Source: Pelagibius sp050330205 (GTDB lineage: Bacteria; Pseudomonadota; Alphaproteobacteria; Kiloniellales; Kiloniellaceae). Taken from it: a DNA stretch of 64,000 nucleotides. The notes under the pieces were generated by a model, which had not been told where the DNA came from, made no database searches, and was given only the letters and a program-made list of their open reading frames with translations. Each line of letters begins with the position of its first letter. Position 1 is the stretch's first letter. Shown in pieces: positions 54,148-62,397 of the stretch. A program made the translations under genes and the position numbers. The DNA is taken from the NCBI GenBank assembly GCA_050330205.1, contig JBHJOA010000021.1, positions 1 to 64,000 of the forward strand, read 5' to 3'.

Positions 54148-55170
54148 TTACTTCCAGACAGCGTTCGCGCGCTCCTCAATTTCGGAGCAAACCGCGAGGA
54201 TTTCCGCAAAGGGTCTGGGTTCTGAATAGAACATTCCAGCAGTTGCCATTGCGGCATAGTCTTCTTCCAGCGCAAGTCGCGCATCGCCATTTGGCACAAG
54301 ACGCAGAGAGCCGGTGACAGCGGCCTCGTAGTCGACGACCGTTCCATCGACGGCCTTTTCTCTGAAGAACATGGCCTTGTGCTTGGCGACGGTTGCGGCC
54401 ACTTCCTTGTCTCGAAGGGCAGAGTCGAGGTGCTCGGTTTGAGCAAGCGCCGCAAGGTCGTGCCAGTGGCGCGCAAACCGCGAGTTCTTTAACTGCCCTT
54501 GGGCGCAGAAGACATGTGCGGCAGTGGCCTTCTCCCAAAATGTGCGCTCAATTTTCATGACGCGTGGCCGGGCGACCGGAAAGGCGACGCTCGGGACGTG
54601 AGCCGCCGCATCGCATGTAACTTCGTGAACTGTTATGGGCTCGCCAGTCGACCTGGCTCCAAATTCCAACATGACCTCGGACCTGACGTATCCGCCTTCG
54701 TCAAAGAGCCCGGGCCGATAGTCGACGAACAGCCGATCCTCCGGTTCTTGTCTTAAGGCGGCCGTGAGTCCTCGCGCGTCAATGGACGACTGAAGCAGTG
54801 GTCTGACCGTGTCGGCGATCCATTGTGGCAAACGCTCTCTGATTTTCTCGGCCCATTTCTGACTCTGACTGCGGCTTCGGGGAAGGCCGTCGCCGTCGCC
54901 GGTCATCTCAGGAATGATCGATCGGATGTCGTAGGTCAGATCGATGTCCTCGGAAAACCGATCGATTGCGCGATAGACCTTCGACAGCGACGTTCCGCCT
55001 TTGAAGGACAGATGTCGGCCTATCTCATTCTCGAACAGCACTGACAAGGCCCAGACAAGCCAGACGTCCTTCTCGAGGGTGTTTTCGTCGCGCCCGGAAG
55101 CCTGAGCGGCGGTCGCCAGGACTTCCTTTCTGTCGGCCGCCGTAAGCTCGAGATACTGCTCAGTTGGCAC
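54148..55170 (-). CDS. AbiEii-type nucleotidyltransferase toxin
   Basis: 340 residues. The polymerase-beta-type site is in SFKGGTSLSKVYRAI and DRFSEDIDLTYD (GGTSLS with Asp-x-Asp), and the KIERTFWEKATAAHV segment with RHWHDLAALAQ is typical of the AbiEii/AbiGii family. These toxins add nucleotides to tRNA or similar targets and arrest growth; the pair acts as a type IV toxin-antitoxin and phage-abortive system. The gene overlaps the antitoxin gene by 11 bases. Base composition is less GC-rich than neighbours, consistent with transfer. Confidence 0.92.
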   Translation of the reverse strand: MPTEQYLELTAADRKEVLATAAQASGRDENTLEKDVWLVWALSVLFENEIGRHLSFKGGTSLSKVYRAIDRFSEDIDLTYDIRSIIPEMTGDGDGLPRSRSQSQKWAEKIRERLPQWIADTVRPLLQSSIDARGLTAALRQEPEDRLFVDYRPGLFDEGGYVRSEVMLEFGARSTGEPITVHEVTCDAAAHVPSVAFPVARPRVMKIERTFWEKATAAHVFCAQGQLKNSRFARHWHDLAALAQTEHLDSALRDKEVAATVAKHKAMFFREKAVDGTVVDYEAAVTGSLRLVPNGDARLALEEDYAAMATAGMFYSEPRPFAEILAVCSEIEERANAVWK

Positions 55171-55756
55171 CGGCCGTTGCCTCGCTGACGGCCTTGGCCA
55201 TCCACGAAGGAAGGGCCGGGCGCGCAGACATAAGCGCCTGCCATTCGTCAGCCGGCAGCTTGTTCTTCAGTTCGGACGAAACGGCCGGCGCATGGCTTTC
55301 TCCAAACCAGGCAAGTGCGCGGATCGCCTGCCCGGCGGGTCGATTGGCCATCTGCATCTGCCACTTCGGCACATGCCGGATCTCGAGTGACTGGGCCCCG
55401 AGTTGGAACTTACGGCTCCGGCCGGCCGTCACGTAGACAGGGCGAACAGGGACCTGCGACGTCAAGCCAAGCCGGTTCGCCGCAGCGGCGCCGTGAGGTT
55501 CCACAGGCTCGCCAAAAACGCGAGCCAGCGACCTGGCCACGGCGTGCGGCGAGGGCGGCCTGGCTCCAAACCGGCTCTCCACGGGGGCGACATAAATCCC
55601 TCTGGCCACGCGGATCAGCGCGCCGCTCCGGCAAAGCCTTGCCAGCGCTTGATCGACCGCGGCCCTGCTGCCGAACTGCAGCAGTTCCTTGGCGGTGACA
55701 ACCATGCCTTCTGGCAGGGCCCTGGCGTAGCCCAGAATTTTTTCGTTCACAGCCAT
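55160..55756 (-). CDS. AbiEi-family (DUF6088) antitoxin and autorepressor
   Basis: 198 residues from the ATG at 55756 (MAVNEKILGYARALPEG), which has GGAG 8 bases upstream; a longer open start at 55801 would run through the operator and is rejected. The N-terminal winged helix (AKELLQFGSRAAVDQALARLCRSGALIRVARGIYV) is the DNA-binding part; the rest holds the antitoxin domain. AbiEi proteins repress their own operon by binding inverted repeats, which are present just upstream. Confidence 0.9.
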   Translation of the reverse strand: MAVNEKILGYARALPEGMVVTAKELLQFGSRAAVDQALARLCRSGALIRVARGIYVAPVESRFGARPPSPHAVARSLARVFGEPVEPHGAAAANRLGLTSQVPVRPVYVTAGRSRKFQLGAQSLEIRHVPKWQMQMANRPAGQAIRALAWFGESHAPAVSSELKNKLPADEWQALMSARPALPSWMAKAVSEATAGAN

Positions 55757-55770
55757 GGGGTTTACTCCGT

Positions 55771-55801
55771 TTGTCAGAAGACATAGTATTATTTCTGACA
55801 A
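55771..55801 (-). promoter_or_regulatory. abiE operator: 9-bp perfect inverted repeat over the promoter
   Basis: TTGTCAGAA (55771-55779) and TTCTGACAA (55793-55801) are perfect complements with 13 bases between. Reading leftward, TTGACT just upstream of the repeat, 17 bases of spacer and TATGTC between the arms make a plausible -35/-10 pair. The position directly before abiEi fits autorepression by AbiEi. Confidence 0.75.
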
Positions 55802-55893
55802 CAGTCAAGCGGCAAGTCGGCCCCGCGAATGCCAGAAACCCCTGAAAAATCTATTTTTAACAGTAAGTTACCCTCGCAGCTCGGCTGGCAATC

Positions 55894-56043
55894 CCGCGAT
55901 ACCGGCAGTGCCGCTTGCGTCTTTTGCAGCGCCGGGAGCAGTTCCGCCAGGGCATCCAGATTTTCCGAGGTGAAGACTTCGAGGGCGCCGCCGTATCCCG
56001 TCACCCGCTGCAGGATCGCGTGCCGCAGCGTGCGGCGGAGATA
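55894..56043 (-). pseudogene. remnant of a second solute-binding protein gene
   Basis: Translation from 56043 leftward gives 50 residues (YLRRTLRHAILQRVTGYGGA... to AALPVSR) that match residues 135-184 of the intact protein at 53335-54063 with 38 of 50 identical. The first 134 codons are missing: the upstream flank joins directly to codon 135. After 55894 the homology ends and AT-rich sequence leads into the abiE promoter. The divergence shows an old paralogue, not a recent copy. Confidence 0.85.
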
Positions 56044-56044
56044 A

Positions 56045-56088
56045 CGGCTTCTCGCTCCGGGCAGGCGGGGAAAGGGGCGCGGCGACGA
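56045..56088. repeat. direct repeat, right copy (44 bp), flanking the AbiE module
   Basis: Matches 54066-54108 apart from one extra A in the A-run at about 56071. It is joined directly to the remnant of the solute-binding gene. Beyond 56088 the two copies have no similarity. Confidence 0.9.
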
Positions 56089-56150
56089 GGCGCGATCGGA
56101 CGACGGACTTCAACGTCCGTGCATGCAAAATCATCCACGACCCAACAGAA

Positions 56151-56186
56151 AGGCCGGTCCCCGCGCGGGGGCCGGCCTCTTTTTTT
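56151..56186. terminator. intrinsic terminator downstream of the peroxiredoxin gene
   Basis: AGGCCGG (56151-56157) pairs with CCGGCCT (56172-56178) and CCCCGC with GCGGGG inside it, with a T-G pair between; TTTTTTT follows at 56180-56186 on the plus strand. On the minus strand the stem is followed by TTTCTGTT. It lies 25 bases past the peroxiredoxin stop and can also block transcription arriving from the left. The rest of 55802-56210 holds only the remnant gene and the right repeat. Confidence 0.8.
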
Positions 56187-56210
56187 GTGCCTGCGATTTG
56201 GCGGTGGCGG

Positions 56211-56873
56211 TCAGGCGCCGGGCTGCTTCACCAGGCGCAGGTAGGGTTTCTTCTCGTCCCAGCCGCCGGGGAACATCTCCTTGGCCTGCTCGTTGTTCAC
56301 CGCCGGGACGATGATGCAGTCCTCGCCCTGCTTCCAGTTCACCGGCGTGGCGACCTTGTGCTTGGCGGTGAGCTGCAGCGAGTCGATCACGCGCAGCACC
56401 TCGTCGAAGTTGCGGCCGGTACTCATCGGGTAGGTGATCATCAGCTTGATCTGCTTGTCGGGGCCGATGACGTAGACGTTGCGCACCGTCGCGTTGTCGG
56501 CGGCGGTACGGCCCTTCGCGCCGCCGGCGGTATCGGCCGGCAGCATGCCATAGAGCTTCACGACCTCCAGGTCGGGGTCGCCGATCATCGGATAGTTCGG
56601 CGCCGTGCCCTGGGTCTCCTCGATGTCCTTGGCCCAGCGCTTGTGATCTTCCACGGAATCGACGGAGATGCCGATGACCTTCACGTTGCGCTTGTCGAAC
56701 TCCGGCTTCAGCCGGGCCACATAGCCGAGTTCGGTGGTGCAGACCGGCGTGAAGTCCTTGGGGTGGGAGAACAGCACGGCCCAGCTGTCGCCGATCCAGT
56801 CGTGGAACTTGATCTTGCCCTCGGTGGTCTCGGCGGTGAAATCCGGAGCCGTTTGGTTCAATTGCAACGCCAT
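56211..56873 (-). CDS. 1-Cys peroxiredoxin (Prx6 type)
   Basis: 220 residues from the ATG at 56873, which has AAGGAGG upstream. The peroxidatic Cys is in SHPKDFTPVCTTELG; the C-terminal extension (about 165-220, PVNWKQGEDCIIVPAVNNEQ) is that of the Prx6 group, as is GISVDSVEDHKRW. It reduces hydrogen peroxide and organic peroxides in the cytoplasm. The resolving partner is not evident here. Confidence 0.94.
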   Translation of the reverse strand: MALQLNQTAPDFTAETTEGKIKFHDWIGDSWAVLFSHPKDFTPVCTTELGYVARLKPEFDKRNVKVIGISVDSVEDHKRWAKDIEETQGTAPNYPMIGDPDLEVVKLYGMLPADTAGGAKGRTAADNATVRNVYVIGPDKQIKLMITYPMSTGRNFDEVLRVIDSLQLTAKHKVATPVNWKQGEDCIIVPAVNNEQAKEMFPGGWDEKKPYLRLVKQPGA

Positions 56874-56988
56874 CGGTTTATCCTCCTTGCTTGTCGTTTG
56901 CCTCGATCTGAAAGATGGGGTCTGGCCGGCGCGCCGCAAGGGTCGGCGGCCGAGCGCGGCGCCGACGCCACCGTGCGGGCGACGCGTG

Positions 56989-58065
56989 TCAGGCTTCGTT
57001 CAGCAGTCCGGCGACCTCGACGGCCGCGTAGGTGAGAACCGCGTCGGCGCCGGCCCGCTTGAAGGCCATCAGGCTCTCCAGCAGGGCACGGTCGTTGTCG
57101 AGCCAGCCGTTCAGCGCGGCGGCCTTCAGCATCGCGTACTCGCCGCTCACCTGGTAGGCCAGGGTCGGCACCGCGAAGCTGTCCTTCACCCGGCGGATGA
57201 TGTCGAGGTAGGGCAGCCCCGGCTTGATCATCACCATGTCGGCGCCCTCCTGCAGGTCGAGGGCGACCTCGCGTAGCGCCTCGTCGCTGTTGGCGGGATC
57301 CAACTGGTAGGTCTTCTTGTCGCCGACCAGGCGGCTACCGGAGCCGACGGCCTCGCGGAACGGGCCGTAGAAGCAGCTCGCGTACTTCGCCGCGTAGGCG
57401 AGGATCGCGACGTCCTCGAAGCCGGCGGCGTCGAGAGCCTGGCGGATGGCGCCGATGCGCCCGTCCATCATGTCCGAGGGGGCCACCACGTCGCAGCCGG
57501 CCTGCGCCTGCACCACGGCCTGGCGGCACAGCAGCTCCACCGACTCGTCGTTGAGGATGCGGCCGTCGCGCAGCAGGCCGTCGTGGCCGTCGCTGTTGTA
57601 GGGGTCGAGGGCGACGTCGCAAATGATGCCGATGTCGGGGAAGTCCCGCTTCACCGCGCGCACGGCGCGGCACACCAGGTTCTCCGGGTTGAGCGCCTCG
57701 CCCGCGTCGGGCGTCTTCAGGTGCTGATCGGTGTAGGGGAACAGCGCGACGGCACCGATGCCGAGCTCGCCGGCGGCGCCGACGGCATCGCCCAGGCAGT
57801 CGAGGCCGAGGCGGTCGACTCCCGGCATCGCCTCGATGGCCTGGCGGCCGTTGCCGTCATGCACGAAGACCGGCCAAATCAGGTCCTCGGCGCCGAGGCG
57901 GTTCTCCGCCACCAGCCGCCGCAGCCAGGCCGCGCTGCGGTTGCGCCGCAGGCGGACCTGCGGATAGGCGCCCAGCGCCTCCGGACGGCGGGGGGCGGGC
58001 GCCGCCGCTTCGCGCGGCGCGACCGGGCGCAGGGGCTGGGCTCCCTTGCGGATCATGTCGGTCAT
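56989..58065 (-). CDS. hemB: delta-aminolevulinic acid dehydratase (porphobilinogen synthase)
   Basis: 358 residues from the ATG at 58065 with GGGAG upstream; an ATG at 58092 is also open. It joins two 5-aminolevulinate molecules to porphobilinogen. The Schiff-base Lys residues are in ILAYAAKYASCFYGPFR and MVMIKPGLPYLDII. The metal loop is DVALDPYNSDGHDG with Asp in place of the zinc-binding Cys, so it is the Mg-dependent, zinc-free type common in alphaproteobacteria and Pseudomonas. Confidence 0.96.
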   Translation of the reverse strand: MTDMIRKGAQPLRPVAPREAAAPAPRRPEALGAYPQVRLRRNRSAAWLRRLVAENRLGAEDLIWPVFVHDGNGRQAIEAMPGVDRLGLDCLGDAVGAAGELGIGAVALFPYTDQHLKTPDAGEALNPENLVCRAVRAVKRDFPDIGIICDVALDPYNSDGHDGLLRDGRILNDESVELLCRQAVVQAQAGCDVVAPSDMMDGRIGAIRQALDAAGFEDVAILAYAAKYASCFYGPFREAVGSGSRLVGDKKTYQLDPANSDEALREVALDLQEGADMVMIKPGLPYLDIIRRVKDSFAVPTLAYQVSGEYAMLKAAALNGWLDNDRALLESLMAFKRAGADAVLTYAAVEVAGLLNEA

Positions 58066-58134
58066 CTTCTCTCCCGCCGCTGCCGGCGCCACATCACCAT
58101 TTCCAGGTCACCGACCGCAAGTCTAGGCGCCGGG

Positions 58135-58758
58135 TCATTGGACAACAAGGGGCCGTGCCCCCTGGTGGGTCGGCTCCTGGAGCCTCATCTCATCGAGAAC
58201 CGATTCGGTAGTGACGACCCGGGCGTATTCGCCGCTCAGCACCGCCAGGCTGAGGGCATGGACGTCCTCCGCCGGCCAGCGGCGGCCGTCGAGGTCGACC
58301 ACGTCGACGCTGGCCGTGGCGTCGGCCACCAGCCAGGTGTCGAAGCCGAGGTTGGCGGCCATGCGCACCGTCGCGTCCACCGAGTTGTGCAGCAGCACGC
58401 CGGCCACCACCACGGCCGTCACGCCGCGGTCGCGCAGGCTGGCTTCCAGGCCGGTGTCGATGAAGGCGTTGTTGGTCTGCTTCTGCACCACGGTTTCGCC
58501 GGCGCCGGGGCGCAGCGCCGCCTTGAAGTCGCAGCCGGGCTGCCCCGGGCGGTAGGGGGAGGCGGGGTCGCGCGAGAGGTGCTGGACGTGCACCACCGGA
58601 CGCCGCGCCGCACGCCAGGCGGCGAGCAGCGCCGCCGCGCGCGCTTCCGCCTGCGGGTTGTTGCGCCGGCCCCAGATCGGGTCGTCGATTGCCAGCTGGA
58701 AATCGACGATCAAGAGGGCGGCCGTCAGGGCAGCGTGTTCCGCCGAATGCTGTGCCAT
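58135..58758 (-). CDS. isochorismatase-fold hydrolase lacking the nucleophile Cys
   Basis: 207 residues. The Asp of the triad is in ALLIVDFQLAI and the Lys region in VVQKQTNNAFIDTGLEASLRDRG. The loop that normally carries the nucleophile Cys reads GVLLHNSVDATVRMAANLGF, with Ser where cysteine hydrolases (nicotinamidase, YcaC and others) have Cys. Isochorismatases such as EntB and PhzD also lack this Cys but differ around it. The reaction is therefore unknown: a non-Cys hydrolase or an inactive binder. It lies 70 bases from hemB and 75 bases from the metY end, all on the minus strand. Confidence 0.85.
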   Translation of the reverse strand: MAQHSAEHAALTAALLIVDFQLAIDDPIWGRRNNPQAEARAAALLAAWRAARRPVVHVQHLSRDPASPYRPGQPGCDFKAALRPGAGETVVQKQTNNAFIDTGLEASLRDRGVTAVVVAGVLLHNSVDATVRMAANLGFDTWLVADATASVDVVDLDGRRWPAEDVHALSLAVLSGEYARVVTTESVLDEMRLQEPTHQGARPLVVQ

Positions 58759-58833
58759 GGCTGTTGCCTCCGCAATGACGGACGGCGGCGGCCCGCGCGG
58801 GCCGCCGCGTCGCGTCGCCTTGCGGCCTTTGGC

Positions 58834-60156
<1,323 letters not shown>

Positions 60157-60222
60157 GGTCTCGGCCTTTCGATTGAGCTTCTTTCTGCGTTCCTGTCTGC
60201 CCGAGGGGCCCCACCAGGGTCT

Positions 60223-60272
60223 GGCTTTTAGCTGTTGTTGACGCGGAGCAAGCTGCCCCTCAAATCGCCGCG
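60223..60272 (-). promoter_or_regulatory. second SAM-II-like riboswitch aptamer in the metY leader
   Basis: Read leftward: P1 strand CGCGG (60272-60268), conserved GATTTG (60266-60261), GCTTGC (60253-60248), P1 return CCGCG (60246-60242), then GCTAAAA (60232-60226). GGC (60257-60255) can pair with GCC (60225-60223) as the pseudoknot helix. These are the conserved parts of SAM-II; the related SAM-V class is not excluded. About 66 bases separate it from the metY start codon. Confidence 0.8.
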
Positions 60273-60305
60273 GGCCCATTGTAGCGGCGGGCCGGACCGG
60301 AAAAC

Positions 60306-60334
60306 AAAAAAACCGCCACGGCATGCCGGGCGGT
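60306..60334 (-). terminator. intrinsic terminator between the two metY aptamers
   Basis: On the minus strand ACCGCC (60334-60329) pairs with GGCGGT (60317-60312), with further GGC/GCC pairing inside, followed by seven T (60312-60306). No gene ends upstream on this strand, so it serves to stop the leader transcript after the first aptamer. Its stem start can alternatively pair upstream: GGTCC (60342-60338) with GGACC (60336-60332). Confidence 0.85.
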
Positions 60335-60343
60335 CCTGGACCA

Positions 60344-60397
60344 CTCGTTTAGCCGCATTTGTAACGCGCCCGCAAGCTGAGGACAAATCGGCGCGAG
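60344..60397 (-). promoter_or_regulatory. SAM-II riboswitch aptamer (first) of the metY leader
   Basis: Read leftward: P1 strand CGCGCC (60395-60390), GATTTG (60389-60384), GCTTGC (60377-60372), P1 return GGCGCG (60370-60365), then TTACAAATGCGGCTAAAC (60364-60347). CTC (60381-60379) can pair with GAG (60346-60344), the place where the second aptamer has GGC/GCC; this compensatory change supports the pseudoknot. It begins at the predicted transcription start and is followed at once by a terminator. Confidence 0.88.
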
Positions 60398-60402
60398 CGG
60401 CG

Positions 60403-60432
60403 ATCAAAGCGCCGCACGGGCCGCTTTGTCAA
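60403..60432 (-). promoter_or_regulatory. promoter of metY and its riboswitch leader
   Basis: Reading leftward, TTGACA (60432-60427) and TTTGAT (60408-60403) are separated by 18 bases. Transcription would start near 60396, exactly at the first base pair of the first aptamer. No other good promoter is seen between this point and the gene. Confidence 0.7.
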
Positions 60433-60497
60433 GCGCCATGTCGGGCGAACGGCAACCACAACCTGCAATCTGCGGCTGGATTGCATGTTGACCTCGG

Positions 60498-60511
60498 CGG
60501 CGAATTCGCCG
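60498..60511. promoter_or_regulatory. 14-bp perfect palindrome between metY and PAS gene promoters
   Basis: CGGCGAATTCGCCG is a perfect inverted repeat, 84 bases before the PAS protein start and 66 bases upstream of the metY -35 box. It may be an operator for the PAS gene; nothing else is recognised in 60433-60594. Confidence 0.35.
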
Positions 60512-60594
60512 ACAACTGATGCGATTACAGCGCCTTTTGCTCTTCAATCCCAGCGGGCCTCATTCTCGCCCGACCCGATTTAGAGACGCGTTCG

Positions 60595-61128
60595 ATGACG
60601 TCGGAAGACTGCCTCGCCGAGTTGGCCTTCTATCGGCTGGACGACGGCGGATTCAGGGGCCGTGACGGCAGGGATTTCAGCGACTGGCCCGAGGTGCTGG
60701 CGACGCTGCACGGCTACTGGCTGTCGCGCTGCCAGGGGCGGCCGTTTCCGCCGCGCGCCGACATCGATCCCGTCGACATTCCGGCGCTGCTCGAATACCT
60801 CATGCTGGTGGACGTGCTGGACGAGCCGCTGGACTTCCGCTACCGCCTGGTCGGCGGTCACATCGTCGCGCAGACGGGGCGCAGCCTGCAGGGGCAGACC
60901 ATGCGCGCGATGATTGCCGACGGCCATCCGCTGGAGCGGGCGCTGCAGGAGAAGGCCATGCGGGTCGGCGAGGAGGTCGTGCGGGGATCGGCACCGGTCT
61001 GCTTCGAGATGAACTACCCGGGATCGGAACCGGGCCGCAAGCGTTCCCTGCGGGGCGTTCTGCTTCCCCTCGGACAGCCGGCCGAAGTGCCCAACATACT
61101 GCTCGGCGGCATCAAGTTCGTCGCCTAG
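60595..61128 (+). CDS. PAS domain protein (PAS_5 type)
   Basis: 177 residues forming one PAS_5-like domain: a short helical start with LHGYWLSRCQGRPFPPRADIDP, the strand pair LLEYLMLVDVLDEPLDFRYRLVGGHIV and the C-terminal GVLLPLGQPAEVPNILLGGIKF. Proteins of this kind are numerous in Rhodospirillales, with unknown ligands; there is no attached kinase or cyclase, so it probably signals through a partner. It stands alone, divergent from metY. Confidence 0.82.
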   Translation: MTSEDCLAELAFYRLDDGGFRGRDGRDFSDWPEVLATLHGYWLSRCQGRPFPPRADIDPVDIPALLEYLMLVDVLDEPLDFRYRLVGGHIVAQTGRSLQGQTMRAMIADGHPLERALQEKAMRVGEEVVRGSAPVCFEMNYPGSEPGRKRSLRGVLLPLGQPAEVPNILLGGIKFVA

Positions 61129-61228
61129 GCGTACCCGGGCGGGCCCGCATTGACACCCTCCGGCGGGCCTCTATCATCGCGGCTCGCCATTGCTCCACCA
61201 CCTCCGCTTCCCCTCGGGCGCCCTGCCG

Positions 61229-62368
61229 ATGAGATTCGACCTGAACGACGAGCAGCGCGCCTTTCAGGACATGGCGCGCGACTTCGCGAGCGAGGAGATC
61301 GCTCCCCATGCGGCCGCCTGGGACGAGGGGTCGGTGTTCCCGGTCGAGACCCTGCGCCGCGCCGCCGCGCTCGGGCTGGCGGGCATCTACGTGCGCGAAG
61401 CCTCGGGCGGCAGCGGCCTGACGCGCTTCGATGCGGCGGTGATCTTCGAGGAGCTGGCGGCGGCCTGTCCCTCGACGGCGGCCTACATCTCGATCCACAA
61501 CATGGTCACCTGGATGATCGACCGCTTCGGCAGCGAGGCGCAGCGCCAGGCCTTCCTGCCGCGCCTGCTGACCATGGAGCACTTCGCCAGCTACTGCCTG
61601 ACGGAGCCCGGCGCCGGCTCCGACGCGGCGTCGCTCAGCACCAGTGCCGAGCGCGACGGCGACGACTACCTGCTGAACGGCTCCAAGGCCTTCATCTCCG
61701 GCGGCGGGACCAGCGATCTCTACCTGGTCATGGGCCGCACCGGCGGACCGGGCGCCGAGGGCATCTCCGTCTTCATCGTGCCGAAGGACACGCCGGGCCT
61801 CTCCTTCGGCAAGCAGGAGCAGAAGATGGGCTGGCACAGCCAGCCGACGGCGGCGGTGATCTTCGATGATGCCCGCGTTCCTGCCGCCAACCGTCTCGGC
61901 GCCGAGGGGGCCGGGTTCCGCTTCGCCATGATGGGCCTGGACGGCGGCCGCGTGAACATCGCCGCCTGCTCCCTGGGCGGCGCGCGCGCCTGCCTCGAGG
62001 CCGCCCTGGTGCACCTCAAGGATCGCCAGCAGTTCGACCGGCCGCTGGCCGACTTCCAGGCCCTGCAGTTCAAGCTGGCCGACATGGCGACCGAACTCGA
62101 CGCCGCCCGGCTGATGGTCTGGCGCGCCGCCCAGGCGCTCGACGACAACGCGCCGGACAAGACGCAGTTCTGCGCCATGGCCAAGCGCTTCGCCACCGAC
62201 GCCGGCTTCAGGATCTGCGACGAGGCGCTGCAGCTGCACGGCGGCTACGGCTACATCAAGGAATATCCCATCGAGCGCTACTTCCGGGACCTGCGCGTGC
62301 ACCAGATCCTGGAAGGCACCAACGAGATCATGCGCGTCATCATCGCCCGCAAGCTGCTCTCGCAGTAG
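61229..62368 (+). CDS. acyl-CoA dehydrogenase, probably isobutyryl-CoA dehydrogenase
   Basis: 379 residues from the ATG at 61229 (MRFDLNDEQRAF); an upstream TTG at 61190 would add 13 unrelated residues. FAD and substrate motifs are YCLTEPGAGSDAASL, FISGGGTSDLYLVMGRTG and QLHGGYGYIKEYPIERYFRDLRV; the catalytic Glu is in ILEGTNEIMR. The two genes that follow belong to valine breakdown, so the isobutyryl-CoA to methacrylyl-CoA step is the likely role; a short-branched-chain enzyme is the alternative. Confidence 0.9.
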   Translation: MRFDLNDEQRAFQDMARDFASEEIAPHAAAWDEGSVFPVETLRRAAALGLAGIYVREASGGSGLTRFDAAVIFEELAAACPSTAAYISIHNMVTWMIDRFGSEAQRQAFLPRLLTMEHFASYCLTEPGAGSDAASLSTSAERDGDDYLLNGSKAFISGGGTSDLYLVMGRTGGPGAEGISVFIVPKDTPGLSFGKQEQKMGWHSQPTAAVIFDDARVPAANRLGAEGAGFRFAMMGLDGGRVNIAACSLGGARACLEAALVHLKDRQQFDRPLADFQALQFKLADMATELDAARLMVWRAAQALDDNAPDKTQFCAMAKRFATDAGFRICDEALQLHGGYGYIKEYPIERYFRDLRVHQILEGTNEIMRVIIARKLLSQ

Positions 62369-62397
62369 TTCGGCCCAGGTAACCCAAGCGAGCATCC

